A DNA stretch of 58,641 nucleotides from Rudanella lutea DSM 19387 (GTDB lineage: Bacteria > Bacteroidota > Bacteroidia > Cytophagales > Spirosomataceae): the NCBI RefSeq assembly GCF_000383955.1, contig NZ_KB913014.1, forward strand, positions 239-58,879. Reading direction: 5' to 3'. The notes under the pieces were generated by a model, which saw nothing but the letters and a program-made list of their open reading frames with translations, was not told the origin of the DNA and did no database searches. Position 1 is the first letter of the stretch. Each line of letters begins with the position of its first letter. The position numbers were made by a program, and so were the translations under genes. Below are positions 34,704 through 44,444 of the stretch, piece by piece.

Positions 34704-35132
34704 ATGGCTCTCGCATTGCCGCTTATTGCCCCCAACCCATCCCTGTTACCTAAGCTCTTGACTGAGCAGGAGATAGTCACCCGCAGTCGACAAGGCGTCC
34801 TACGCGCCGAGGCCGACCGCGTGGCCGGTTTGGTCGGCTTAACCGATAAGGAGTTGGCAGTGGCCCTGGGCTTATCGGCTTCTTACCTGCACCGACTGAA
34901 AGTGGATCAACGCATCAGTCAGGATGCCTCCGAGCGGCTGCTGCTACTGGAGAACCTGCTTTTGCACGCTTTGGATACCTTCGAGCAACGAAGCAAAACC
35001 GTCCTTGACTGGCTACGCTCTCCCTTACGGGAATTGGACTACCAAACCCCCTTGCAGGCCCTGGATACAGTCACGGGCTATACGTTAGTCGACCGGGTGC
35101 TGGGCCGCATTGACCACGGCATCTTCGGATAA
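34704..35132 (+). CDS. Xre/MbcA/ParS-family antitoxin (DUF2384)
   Basis: A 142-aa protein with an N-terminal Xre-like helix-turn-helix (about 50-90, GLTDKELAVALGLSASYLHR, LKVDQRISQDASERLLLLEN) and a C-terminal DUF2384 domain (about 95-142, VLDWLRSPLRELDYQTPLQA, LDTVTGYTLVDRVLGRIDHG). DUF2384 wraps the active site of RES toxins, and the HTH represses the operon. It lies 3 bp upstream of the RES gene, the standard order antitoxin then toxin. Confidence 0.92.
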   Translation: MALALPLIAPNPSLLPKLLTEQEIVTRSRQGVLRAEADRVAGLVGLTDKELAVALGLSASYLHRLKVDQRISQDASERLLLLENLLLHALDTFEQRSKTVLDWLRSPLRELDYQTPLQALDTVTGYTLVDRVLGRIDHGIFG

Positions 35133-35135
35133 GCT

Positions 35136-35603
35136 ATGGCTATTGTTTATCGCGTGGTGCGCCAGAAGTATGCCGACCGTCCCCTGGATGTTACCGGTAC
35201 GTGGCTCAATGGAGGCCGTTGGAATCCACCGGGTGTTGGCATCCTCTATACCGCTGAGCATCCCGCTTTAGCGCTAGTGGAGATCTTGGTACACATGCCC
35301 CAAGTACCTTATGATGAGCTACCCGCCTACCGGTTGTTCAGTTTGGAGTTACCCCAGGATAGCCAGCGGGTAGTTGACGCCGTTGACCTACCGCCTTACT
35401 GGCAGGAGAATACATACAATCGAAGTCAGCATCTTTTAGGCGATTGGCTTGCTAAGCCGGATGTGTTAGCCTTGGGTGTGCCCTCCTCGGTGATGCCATC
35501 GGGCATCAACTACTTACTGCATCCGGCCCATAGTAGCTATAACTCCATACGAATAATTGACGAAAAGCCCCTGGTAATTGACCCCCGCCTGTGGTCGAAG
35601 TAG
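35136..35603 (+). CDS. RES-domain toxin (NAD-degrading)
   Basis: A 155-aa RES protein, full length for the family. The conserved Arg is in YRVVRQKYA, followed by NGGRWNPPGVGILYTAEHPA with the active-site Arg and Tyr, ALVEILVH with the Glu, and VPSSVMPSGINYLLHPAHSS with the Ser and Asn. RES toxins break down NAD+ and stop growth when the antitoxin is lost, so the pair stabilises the element or acts as a defence. All family residues appear present, so it should be active. Confidence 0.92.
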   Translation: MAIVYRVVRQKYADRPLDVTGTWLNGGRWNPPGVGILYTAEHPALALVEILVHMPQVPYDELPAYRLFSLELPQDSQRVVDAVDLPPYWQENTYNRSQHLLGDWLAKPDVLALGVPSSVMPSGINYLLHPAHSSYNSIRIIDEKPLVIDPRLWSK

Positions 35604-35675
35604 CCAGGGCAACAACAATTCCCTCAACGGCGACGATAAGAAATTGCCTGAAAACCGGCAGTCAGAATTTCGTGA

Positions 35676-35807
35676 GCTATATGCCGACGCTGCCTTAGAG
35701 ATTCATTCTATGCTTCGTATGAAGCCCACTATGCCCGTTGGCACAAAATCACCAGGCGCAAAGCTGACGAGTTAAAAATCTACCTTCAACTCATTTCCAG
35801 CGAATAG
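35676..35807 (+). pseudogene. Unrecognised gene fragment
   Basis: A 43-codon open stretch ending at TAG 35805 reads RCLRDSFYASYEAHYARWHK, ITRRKADELKIYLQLISSE. The preceding bases in a different frame read ENRQSEFRELYADA, which would join naturally, suggesting a small gene with one frameshift and no clear start. I cannot name it. The rest of 35604-36034 shows no gene. Confidence 0.3.
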
Positions 35808-36034
35808 TGTATTGCGTTAAGGTAATACCAAAGGGAAAGATGGTGGAATTATGACCTGAGAATTGATCGTTAAACGCCCACCAGAAGGTAACTGCTTTTT
35901 ATATCGCTTTTTGATAGCTAAAATCAATTTTTAACAGATAAAGACCCCTAAAAACGGCAAAGATGGCCCGTTTCAGGCTGGCACAGATTTGGACTCATAT
36001 AGCGTATCAACCATTTAACCAGTCCCCTTTTCGT

Positions 36035-36784
36035 ATGAACGCTACCCTGATTTGCCCCCACTGTGCCGAAACCATCGACTTTGAATCAACGCTCGTTCAC
36101 CAGATTAAACATCAGCTCACCCACGAGCAGAACCAGAAACTGGCCGACCAGCGCCGGATGCTCGAACAGCGGGCCCAGGAGCTGACCGAGCAGGCGCAGA
36201 AACTGAACCAACAGGCGGCCCAACAGGCCCTGACCGTGCAGGCCCAGGTTCAGGCCGGGCTCAACAACCTCCGGCAGGAACTGAAAGCCCAGCTCCAACA
36301 GGAACAGGCCACCGAGCTGAGCGCCCTGCAGGAGGAGCTCCAGGAAAAAACGGCCCGTATCCGGAACCTTCAACAGCAGGAAGTCGCCCTACGTCGGGAG
36401 CAACGCAATGTGCAGGAGATGCGCGACGCCCTGGAGCTCGAAGTCGAAAAGAAACTACAGGCCGAACGCAAGCAACTCGAAGAAAAAGCCCGGCAGCGTT
36501 TTGAGGCCGAAAACCACCTCAAAATCGACGAGCAACAGGCCCTGATTAACTCGCTTACCCTGCAACTGTCGGAGATGAAGCGCCGAATTGAACAGGGCTC
36601 GCAGCAGGCGCAGGGCGAGGTACTGGAGGTAGCCATCGAGAAACTACTGGCCGATTCTTTCCCCTTCGATCAGATTGGTAAGCACCATTTCCAGATTGCG
36701 GTATCCAACAAGCGATACCAGCAAAATAGATTACACGTCGTACCCAGCCCCTGGAAACAGAACGCTGGATTAGGCCTGGTCTGA
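36035..36784 (+). pseudogene. DUF2130 protein, truncated
   Basis: From ATG 36035 the protein starts with a two-cysteine motif (MNATLICPHCAETIDFE), then a coiled coil of roughly 170 residues rich in Gln, Glu and Ala, then QGEVLEVAIEKLLADSFPFD, the beginning of the DUF2130 catalytic-like domain. Normal members continue for another 170-200 residues; here the sequence turns into unrelated codons after QIGKHHFQIAVSNKRYQ and stops at 36784. The break point (about 36725) coincides with the start of the iteron-bearing region, so truncation probably accompanied insertion of a second replicon. The longer upstream start at 35963 adds no similarity. Confidence 0.75.
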
Positions 36785-37123
36785 CACCCCATGTCGGTCA
36801 TCTATGATGGGTTTGGTACGCGGGCGAATGGTGTTGAAACGAATGAAGTCGCCCACATCGCTACTAACCATTGACTTTTTCTTCTTAGGGCCTATATACT
36901 CGGTAGTTTCTTAATTGATAAGCAGGGTTAACCTTAAAAGGCCTATCCTGACAAATCACATTCATTTGTCAGAGTTAAATTTATCCTGACAAATCACATT
37001 CGATTGTCAGGATAGGTACTCGTAATCCTTATTTTTATTCTAAGTAGACAATATTATTGGCTTTACTTTACTGAATAACAGAGCATTATCCAAAAAAATG
37101 TAACAGAGATTCTGATTTTCAGA
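36785..37123. other. Gene-free region with paired dyads
   Basis: No gene. Two related dyads lie here: CTGACAAAT/ATTTGTCAG at 36948-36972, and TATCCTGACAA/TTGTCAGGATA at 36982-37014. Both share TATCCTGACAAATCACATTC as left arm plus centre. The outermost arms, CCTATCCTGACAA (36942-36954) and TTGTCAGGATAGG (37004-37016), also pair. Either operator/recombinase sites or part of the neighbouring origin. Confidence 0.6.
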
Positions 37124-37396
37124 ATGTAAAAAGTGTCAGGATAGAATGTAAAAAGTGTCGTCATTAGGACGTAAAAACTGTCGTCATTAGCTTATAAATA
37201 GCTCCCTATTTCAGCGTCGTAGAGAAAAAAAAGCCTGTAAAGGGTCAAAATTATTGAAAAAGCATATTGAAAACTGAATAATGATTGCCCATATAGATTA
37301 AAATCGTTGTTTTTTGGGTGATACTGTGTAATCAGAGCAAATGCAGCAAAACGTGTAAAAAGTGTCGTCATTAGATGTAAAAAGTGTCGTCATTAC
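37124..37396 (+). repeat. Third iteron family: orphan origin array
   Basis: Five copies of a 22-bp unit, TGTAAAAAGTGTCGTCATTA in its central 20 bases, start at 37124 (diverged), 37146, 37169, 37353 and 37375. The last two are directly tandem, 22 bp apart. An inverted relative occurs near 37548 (CGACAGTTTTTACACTTC) and a partial copy at 37577-37592. Surrounding DNA is A+T-rich and a consensus DnaA box follows at 37502. No rep gene adjoins. Confidence 0.85.
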
Positions 37397-37501
37397 CTGC
37401 TTATTATTCCTCGTACATGGCCAAAAGTCTTGACAAAAAGTAAATTTTAGTATATATAAATATATTTTCGGTTGCTTAAAATCGCAAATTGGAGTCGAGC
37501 T

Positions 37502-37510
37502 TGTGGATAA
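37502..37510 (-). promoter_or_regulatory. DnaA box
   Basis: TGTGGATAA is the exact complement of the DnaA consensus TTATCCACA. It lies about 105 bp after the last tandem iteron, an arrangement typical of iteron plasmid origins. Confidence 0.6.
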
Positions 37511-37699
37511 GTATATAATTCCACCATACTTACCTTTTGGTAATGTCGACAGTTTTTACACTTCAAACAGAGAAAAACGTAAAAGTTGTCCACTATACTT
37601 AAGCGTTATTATTAGTCAGTTGCCTGTCATATAACGGGTTATAAAATTAAAATATTTACTTTTTAAGTAGTCTGGTAGAATTAAGTATAGAATGCTATT

Positions 37700-38480
37700 G
37701 AGTAAATCAGATCCTGTATTTGCCACCGAAGTCAGTCATAATACGCTTGACGGCATAAATCAGCAATTCATGACGGATGTTGGGGCCGTATCCAGCCATC
37801 GCTCCGGTGCCCCGGTCATACTTTGTCTTACCGTACAGACAGACCGGCCGCAAGCATTCAGCTTTGTTCAAGTAGGGGACCTGTATGCAGAGAAGAGACA
37901 TACAAGCCCACTTGCTGCCAGCACTCAAAACAGGCCTGGAAGGCTTTCGAACGGTGCATAGATTCATTGTTCAGCACCAACACTGTGGATCGACACAAGC
38001 TGCTCACCTACTCATCCACGTAGCGAATCACGAACTGACTATTAATGCTGAGTGGCGTCGTGAAACTCACCAGATTGCCAGCTTGAGTGAGCCAGGCTAG
38101 CACATTCAATCGGCGACTCGACTGGCAAGGACGTTCAGGGCGTAGCCGGCTGCCTGCCACCCGAAGGGAACCACAGGAATCAGGCTACAGCCCCATTCAT
38201 CGACATAAAACAGGTCGATGTACCTCTCAGCCTCCAACATTTATAAATCGACCAGGCCTTCGAGTCTATAAAGGTAGTCAGGTGGTTGAAACAGTCGGGT
38301 ACGCTGACAGCGCCAGCCATACTTTTGAAAAGCGCTGGAGCGTCTCGTTGAACTCGCGGTTGAGTTCTTAGTGCAAGACTTCTCGGGCGGCTTTCGAGTG
38401 CTGGACATGGAAACACACTAGTTGGTCAATTACAAGTTCGTCGGCTGGGTACAGAGTGGACTTGAGACCTTGGCCTGGCT
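37700..38480 (-). pseudogene. Decayed IS630-family transposase
   Basis: Reading all minus-strand frames recovers IS630 landmarks in order. YIDLFYVDEWG and PVVPFGWQAAGY (about 38200-38150) are followed by SRRLNVLAWLTQAGNLVSFT, SINSQFVIRYVDE, STVLVLNNESMHRSKAFQAC, WQQVGLYV and PYLNKAE, ending FGGKYRI near 37708. The second catalytic Asp of VLDNA is Asn here (VLNNE). Many stops and shifts make it long dead. I could not see terminal repeats. It lies between the orphan iteron array and an integrase fragment. Confidence 0.7.
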
Positions 38481-38484
38481 GATT

Positions 38485-38679
38485 TTATAACGCATACCCT
38501 TTTGCCCAAAGCCAGTTCATGAACAGCCGCAGCGTCCGCACGTACAGCTCCCGCGACAACTCCATAACATCCTGGTCCCGCGCAAAACGCTCAATCAGGG
38601 CTTTGATTGATGCATCAATCAAAACGGGTATATTCCCGGAGGGTACTGCGAGACTTGTTTTCATCATTGTCATATCCAA
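38485..38679 (-). pseudogene. Tyrosine recombinase, N-terminal fragment
   Basis: A 64-aa frame: IDASIKALIERFARDQDVME, LSRELYVRTLRLFMNWLWAK, GYAL then stop. The pattern of helix, D-Q-D-V-x-x-x-S-R-x-x-Y, helix, F-x-x-W is the SAM-like core-binding domain of phage-type integrases. The catalytic domain is missing; the frame ends at the border with the dead IS630 sequence. No other part of the gene is seen nearby. It differs from the integrase that begins at 58256. Confidence 0.6.
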
Positions 38680-39027
38680 AATTGCCGCTCCGACTGATAG
38701 TTATCGGCTTAAAATAAGCAGTTTAACGCCCATGGAGGTTTGACAATTGACTACGAAATAAAACTCAGAAGCTAATATAGACATTGTTATGTTAACTAAT
38801 GATATTCGCCAATTAATCGCCTATGGGATTTGACGCATCAGGTAGTTACCCCAATTAATTCATCGAAGCTGCGCAAAAGGAACACCATTGACATACCGAC
38901 GTTCAGAAAGATGAGAATGAAGCTTTCGCCCCTTTGATCACCTTAGCCTGGCGTAACCATTAGTTTCATATTGTTTGCATCTTTGCAATTCAGTTCCACG
39001 CTTTCCTTACACTCACTGACCTACTAC

Positions 39028-41100
39028 ATGGCTACATCTGTACGCAAGTTTACTACGAATGGAAGGATGCTTAATGAGGTACTGACGAAGTATAAAAACA
39101 CATTCAGTGCTTTCTGTGAGCTCATAAATAACTCAATTCAAGCGAATAGTAAAAATATTTATATCAGCATTGGTCGACCTGCTAATGATGAAATGCATTA
39201 TGCCCCGATTAAATACCTAGAAATCAAAGACGATGGAGTAGGTGTGCCCGTATCTGAATTTGATACCAAAATTTGCGAAGTAGCTAATCAGTCAAAATCG
39301 GGTGGACAAGGTGTAGGTCGCTTCGGTGCTTTGCAGATTGGCGAGAGAATGGCTATTGAAACTGTTGGCTTCGATTCGAAACTTCAAAGACACACCAAAG
39401 TTTTAATGGTTTTAAATACTTCAGACCTCGCTGATAACCAATTAGATAAAATTCCTATAGTTTCTGAAGAAGAGGTGCTGACTCAAGCTGAAGCAACCTA
39501 TTATAAAGTCCGAATTGATGATGTTCACCACGGTCGTCATGGTAAAACCGAACGAAAACGTATGCTCAGTAGCGATTTTTTTCAACCAGCTATTCGCTAC
39601 GCTTTGTTTGAGCGGTATCCGTCCCTCATTTTTAATAATAACGTAAATTTTTACGTAAATGATGAAAAACTCAATAGAGAAGAGTTCGTCAAAGGCACCC
39701 CATTCATTAAAAAAACACAATATCAAGACGCAAAGGGGGAAGTTTTTCCCGTACAAGTGACTTTTTACGAGGTAAACTCAGATATCAATAGAATACAGAT
39801 TTATCTACAGCATGATAATGCAGGAATTCAGTCAGTCTCTCATGAATTTGTGTATAACTCTAATTCTTACACGATTGACATGGGTACATGGTTCATTTAC
39901 GTGGAATCACCCTTCCTAAATCGTGTGGATTTATTCCGAAATATTGAATACAATGACTTATTAGATAAACAGTTTACCAACTTTAAAAACAAAGTGAAGG
40001 AGGTAGTCGATGACTTCTTTCGCGAGCGGAATAAACGATTTGAGCAGTTCAAAAAGGACTTTAAAAAGGATACTGAAAACCCTTTAAAAGATAATCCCGC
40101 CTTAAACGAACTGCATGAAACTGTGCTCAATCAGATTGCCTTTGCAGCAGAAACCGAATTTAAATTACTTGAAAGTAACAACAAGATTCGTGGTTTACTT
40201 TATGAATTAATGGATCGAGCGATCAGGTCTGGGCAGATACAAGATATCTTTGAAAAGATTCTGAAGCTCGACAACCAAACAGTTGACAGGTTTCATTCTC
40301 TCCTGCAAAAAACTGATCTTGAGACTGTTATTCAATTTTCAAATAATGTCGCCACAAAAAATCAGTTTCTCAAATTTCTGCATAATATAGTTTTTGGAGC
40401 TGTAGGTAATGTCCTACGTGAACGAAGCCAACTTCATAAGATAGTCGAACAACACCTATGGCTTTTCGGAGAGAACTACGCAGAAACTCCTGTGCTGTGG
40501 TCTGATAAACAGATTGGTGGTATCTTAAATGAGATTCGAGATAAGCATCTTGCTTATGAACCTTCCGAGGAAGCTGGCAACATAATTGACGGTATTGATG
40601 AACACTCAGGGCTTAACGACATTACCGATCTTTTCTTTTATAACGAGAAGATCCTTGATAATGGCAAGCATGAGTATATGGTCGTTGAGCTGAAAGCTCC
40701 AAAATGCAAACTGAGTCAGAAGGAACTTAATCAGATTGACAAGTATGCCTTCACTATCGAAGACTATTCAGCTTTGCCCAGCGAAAACGTAGTTTACAAG
40801 CTCATTTTAGTATCAACGGACGTAACCAAATTTGCAAAATCGAAATTGGCTTCTGCCCGTGCTGCTCACCCAAATCAGCCATTTCTTTACGATTTGAAAG
40901 TCAATAGCGGCAAACACATTGAGGTGTACGTGATGACATGGAGTGAAATAATTGAAACTAATAAACGTAGGCTCAACTACCTCGCCAATGGTTTGAAAAC
41001 GTTAGATGAGGATGTCAAGGAAAAGTTTGAAAGGGAATACCCTCAAATACTTAACGAAAGAGTGTCGTCTACCCTACGAAAAACAAAAACTTCATTCTGA
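39028..41100 (+). CDS. GHKL ATPase fused to a Shedu-like PD-(D/E)XK nuclease (defence candidate)
   Basis: A 690-aa protein. The N-terminal GHKL ATPase (about 1-220) shows the N box AFCELINNSIQANS (E31, N34), the G1 box EIKDDGVGVP (D68) and the glycine lid SKSGGQGVGRFGAL (90-102). A beta-rich middle and a coiled linker (about 320-370) follow. The C-terminal nuclease shows HKIVEQHLWLFGENY and the motif D534 (ITDLFFYNEKI) ... E554-L-K556 (YMVVELKAPKC), resembling the Shedu/DUF4263 nuclease. An ATP-driven sensor clamp plus nuclease is a typical anti-phage design. ATG 39028 is preferred to the TTG 57 bases upstream, as the domain begins there. Convergent with the defence operon, ending 26 bp from it at a shared terminator. 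Confidence 0.82.
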   Translation: MATSVRKFTTNGRMLNEVLTKYKNTFSAFCELINNSIQANSKNIYISIGRPANDEMHYAPIKYLEIKDDGVGVPVSEFDTKICEVANQSKSGGQGVGRFGALQIGERMAIETVGFDSKLQRHTKVLMVLNTSDLADNQLDKIPIVSEEEVLTQAEATYYKVRIDDVHHGRHGKTERKRMLSSDFFQPAIRYALFERYPSLIFNNNVNFYVNDEKLNREEFVKGTPFIKKTQYQDAKGEVFPVQVTFYEVNSDINRIQIYLQHDNAGIQSVSHEFVYNSNSYTIDMGTWFIYVESPFLNRVDLFRNIEYNDLLDKQFTNFKNKVKEVVDDFFRERNKRFEQFKKDFKKDTENPLKDNPALNELHETVLNQIAFAAETEFKLLESNNKIRGLLYELMDRAIRSGQIQDIFEKILKLDNQTVDRFHSLLQKTDLETVIQFSNNVATKNQFLKFLHNIVFGAVGNVLRERSQLHKIVEQHLWLFGENYAETPVLWSDKQIGGILNEIRDKHLAYEPSEEAGNIIDGIDEHSGLNDITDLFFYNEKILDNGKHEYMVVELKAPKCKLSQKELNQIDKYAFTIEDYSALPSENVVYKLILVSTDVTKFAKSKLASARAAHPNQPFLYDLKVNSGKHIEVYVMTWSEIIETNKRRLNYLANGLKTLDEDVKEKFEREYPQILNERVSSTLRKTKTSF

Positions 41101-41120
41101 ACTCAGAATGAAGTTTTTAT
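41086..41120. terminator. Bidirectional terminator overlapping the GHKL-Shedu stop codon
   Basis: Perfect 15-bp stem, AAAACTTCATTCTGA with a two-base loop, followed by a T run on the right; A's on the left serve the opposite strand. The stop codon at 41098-41100 is inside the stem. It separates two convergent defence units. Confidence 0.88.
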
Positions 41121-41125
41121 AAAAA

Positions 41126-44100
41126 TCACTCACCCTCCCCCTCAAAATCCAACCGCATTTGTTTCGATGACTCTTTGATAAGGGTGTAGCGTTGGTCGTT
41201 CTCAAAAAAAGGGTCGGCGGCTGTGGAGTGGACTTTTATAGTCACTTCAATCTCGATGTTGTGGTTGCGGAACGGGTTGATAAAGCTGTTGAAGGCCTGC
41301 GTCCAGTTTTGCTTGTCGAGCTTGCCGCTGACCTTCAACGAGCGGTATTGCGTGGCCACCGACGTTCCGGGTTGTGACGGCGCTGAGCCGCCGGCCGTCT
41401 CACCCGAACCGGGTTGTGAGGGGGATGTTGGATGGCTACCCGGTTCGTTGGCCGTTGGGGGGGCAGCGGGAGCGGGCGCCTGGTATGTGCTTTTGTCCAC
41501 CAGCCAATACGAATCGGACTTGACATCGAAGAACGGAACCGACTCTTTGTAGTACACCCTATCCCAAGTGCTGCCATCACCCGAAGCAATGGCGAGGTTA
41601 CCGTCCTGACAGAACCGCAGCAAGCCCGTTTGCACCACGTCGAGTCGGGTAATCATCACCTTGTCGTCGTACCGGAGCAGGGCTTCGTAAACGTCTTTAG
41701 CTTTCACGGGCCTACCTACGACCGGCATCAGGTTGTAGTTCTGGAGCACCAGTGGGCCAATACTGTCGAGCACCCAGCTTTCATCTTTCAGACGCTGCAT
41801 TAGGCTGCTGTTAATCTGCGTGTCTAAGCTGTCTTTTGTGCCATCCACCAGCAAGGCTTTGATACCTTCTTTGGCTGTATGCTTCAGGGCGATGCTGTAA
41901 GCTTCCGCCAGAGCTATTTCGGTGCGTTTCGAGGCTTCGTCTATCTTTTCCTTTAACTCACGCCCTTGAGGGGCTTCCAGTTGACTGCCGTACTCATCTT
42001 TGATTCGATTACAGGCCAGATACTCGCAGGCCAGTCCACGCAGCTTACCGAGCAGGGCTTCCGAACAGGCCAAAAACAACAGGGTGTTGCGGTAGGTGCG
42101 GTCCTGCGAACCGCGTTTGGTGGCCAGCCGCTCCACCACTGCCCTGACGCTGCCGCCGATGGGGCCACCCGTTACGGCTCCTGCCCCAACCGCAAATTGC
42201 GGCCCCAGCACCACCAGCGTCAGGGCAGTTTGCTCGGGTACGTTGTCGGGGTCGGGGTTGACCAGTAAGTTGAAGCCACTTACGCCCTGGGCCTTGCTCT
42301 TCAACCGGCGAATGATATCAGCCTGGGCATCGTCCTCGTTGATTTGGTGTTTGGCTTGGTTGATTAGGATGTTGATGTTCGGCTTGGTGTTGAACCAGTA
42401 CCGGCGCGGGTTGGTCGTGTAGTAGAGGTAGTGCGCGTTTTCTTCCAGCGTGTCGAGGGCCGTGTTGATGGTGTTATGGTTGAACCCGTCTGGCTTCAGA
42501 AACGCCAGCTTCAGTTCTTCGACGCTCAGGCCCTTGTTGGCCCCCTCCGCCCCGAACGTACCCATCAGAATTGTAGCCGTCAGACCCTGGGTGAGCCGCT
42601 GGGCGCGATAGTCAGCGTTGTCCTCGTCAATCTTGAAGGCGTTGGATGCCGAACCCGACACGTCGGCGTCCATGACGGCGTCGAACCCGTTACCAAACAG
42701 TTCTTTCAACTTGCTACGAACGGCCTCTACGTTGGCGAAGTTAACGTCGGAGGGGTGGATCAGTAGGTTGGTACCCGTCAGGCTGCCCTGCCGACTGTAG
42801 AGGTCTGACACTATAGACGCCAGCAACCGCAGAACCCCCCGCGTACGCTGGAAGTTGTGATTACTGGCCCATCGTAGCCGAAAGAGGTCGATCAGTTCGG
42901 GATGAAACGGGTACGATTTCAGCAGCCGTTGCTTGTATTCCGAACGCGTCGCCTGAACCGGTATGGCCGTACCTAGGTCCCGATAGAGATCGGCATAGGC
43001 ATCCACCACCGCTTTAATGATCCGTTCGTCGCCAAGGTCATCGAACAGCCGACGGCGGATTACCTCAAAGATTTCTTCCTTATCGACCGGTTCGGTGTCT
43101 TTACCAACCCGAGCCACACGCTGTTGCAGGGCGTAGAGCACGTTGGCCGCCTTGTCGGAGTCGCCCATTTCGGTGCGGCTGGCTGGTAGGGTCACCACCA
43201 GCACTGTTTGCTCGCTCGCGCCCACGGCTTCAGTCAGCTCCTGCATGAAGCTAATAGTCTGGTCGGCTAAGGTGGAGCCGCCCACCACCTGGCTCGACGC
43301 TTTCAGGCAATAGTCGGCCAGTTCGTCAATCAGGATTAGCGCGGGTTTGGTCTGAGCCAGTATTTTGCGGAACAGGCCGGCCGGGGCTGTGCGCTGCTCG
43401 TCGTTCTGACGGACGATTTCGTAAGCATCCAGGCCTCCCAACTGGTAGGCCAGTTCACCCCAGATAGTACGGATCTTTTGGCCCTCTTCCGTGGTACGAC
43501 CCTGGGCGGCATCAAGTGTCTGATTGGTGAATACCGCCACGTTGGCCATTCTAAAGTTGGGCAAGACCTCCAGCGTGTTGGTGGGCAGGAAGTCGTTGAT
43601 CTGAAAGCCCTGCGTGGCGATGTGGTTGAGGGTAATCAGCGCGTGGGTTTTGCCGCCCCCGAAACCGGTTTGCAGTGACAATACCCGATTGTCGGCATCA
43701 CCATCACCGTTCAGACCCGCCACGACACGCCGGGCAATCGCCCGCAGACCGGCCGTGAAATGCGTCTTGCGGAAAAACACGGCCGGGTCCAGGTACACGT
43801 CGGGACCGGTATTGTTGCGCACGTCGGACAGGTTAGCCGCAAAAACCGACTCATCGAGTCGACCGCGTCGGATATCGTCGTGCGGACGAACGACCGTAAA
43901 CCAGGGCAGGGGTTTAGCTACGGCCCTAGCCGATGCCGGTTGCTGGGTTGAGGGGCCCTCGATGGGCGCAGGCAGGGGTATGGCGGCTTCTTTAAGGGCC
44001 TTCACCTGATCGGCAGCTTCGGTCATGCCAAAGTCGCGCATGAGCAGCACGAGCTTACTCATGACCATATCGCCCTCCACGGGGTCCAAGTCCCCGGCAT

Positions 44101-44428
44101 GGCTCAGCACGTTTCTGACCTCGGTGATCTCCGAGAACGTAGCGGGCAGGTTGTTGGCCTTTTTGCCCAACTCGGGAAACAGATCTTTGTTTTTCAGGGC
44201 AAACCCGCGCAGTTGCCCCCAGTCGATGAGTTGATCGGGGCGTTTACCGTCGCGCCGGTTGTTGTCCCACAAGGTCTTCTGTTCGGGACCGAGACCCTCA
44301 CGAAACAGATCGGGCCAGTGGTCGCCTACTTTCTGATGCATCTTAGCGACCAAAAGTGGCCGCAGGGCCATAATGCCCAAGTCTAGAGCTTTGCGGAGTT
44401 GTTCGCGTTGGGTAGTGGATGGTATCAT
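41126..44428 (-). CDS. DUF499 ATPase with N-terminal Swt1-like HEPN domain
   Basis: A 1100-aa protein. Residues 1-135 form a helical Swt1-type HEPN domain with the motif RNVLSH (R105-H110, the Rx4-6H signature of HEPN RNases). A linker is followed by the DUF499 AAA-like ATPase: Walker A TGFGGGKT (254-261), Walker B ALILIDELADYC (D368, E369), then RTRGVLRLLASIVSDLY. A Pro/Ser/Gly-rich linker near 985-1020 leads to a C-terminal domain. DUF499 ATPases travel with DUF1156 methylases and helicases in defence loci and are thought to power recognition or translocation. Last gene of the operon; its start lies 16 bp after the DUF1016 stop. Confidence 0.88.
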   Translation of the reverse strand: MIPSTTQREQLRKALDLGIMALRPLLVAKMHQKVGDHWPDLFREGLGPEQKTLWDNNRRDGKRPDQLIDWGQLRGFALKNKDLFPELGKKANNLPATFSEITEVRNVLSHAGDLDPVEGDMVMSKLVLLMRDFGMTEAADQVKALKEAAIPLPAPIEGPSTQQPASARAVAKPLPWFTVVRPHDDIRRGRLDESVFAANLSDVRNNTGPDVYLDPAVFFRKTHFTAGLRAIARRVVAGLNGDGDADNRVLSLQTGFGGGKTHALITLNHIATQGFQINDFLPTNTLEVLPNFRMANVAVFTNQTLDAAQGRTTEEGQKIRTIWGELAYQLGGLDAYEIVRQNDEQRTAPAGLFRKILAQTKPALILIDELADYCLKASSQVVGGSTLADQTISFMQELTEAVGASEQTVLVVTLPASRTEMGDSDKAANVLYALQQRVARVGKDTEPVDKEEIFEVIRRRLFDDLGDERIIKAVVDAYADLYRDLGTAIPVQATRSEYKQRLLKSYPFHPELIDLFRLRWASNHNFQRTRGVLRLLASIVSDLYSRQGSLTGTNLLIHPSDVNFANVEAVRSKLKELFGNGFDAVMDADVSGSASNAFKIDEDNADYRAQRLTQGLTATILMGTFGAEGANKGLSVEELKLAFLKPDGFNHNTINTALDTLEENAHYLYYTTNPRRYWFNTKPNINILINQAKHQINEDDAQADIIRRLKSKAQGVSGFNLLVNPDPDNVPEQTALTLVVLGPQFAVGAGAVTGGPIGGSVRAVVERLATKRGSQDRTYRNTLLFLACSEALLGKLRGLACEYLACNRIKDEYGSQLEAPQGRELKEKIDEASKRTEIALAEAYSIALKHTAKEGIKALLVDGTKDSLDTQINSSLMQRLKDESWVLDSIGPLVLQNYNLMPVVGRPVKAKDVYEALLRYDDKVMITRLDVVQTGLLRFCQDGNLAIASGDGSTWDRVYYKESVPFFDVKSDSYWLVDKSTYQAPAPAAPPTANEPGSHPTSPSQPGSGETAGGSAPSQPGTSVATQYRSLKVSGKLDKQNWTQAFNSFINPFRNHNIEIEVTIKVHSTAADPFFENDQRYTLIKESSKQMRLDFEGEGE

Positions 44429-44444
44429 AACGTAATGATTGGAT

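Noticed and set aside
37692-38371. Three plus-strand ORFs between the orphan iterons and the integrase fragment
   Set aside because: The minus strand, read across frames, gives IS630 transposase landmarks in order; the plus-strand ORFs are shadows of that relic.
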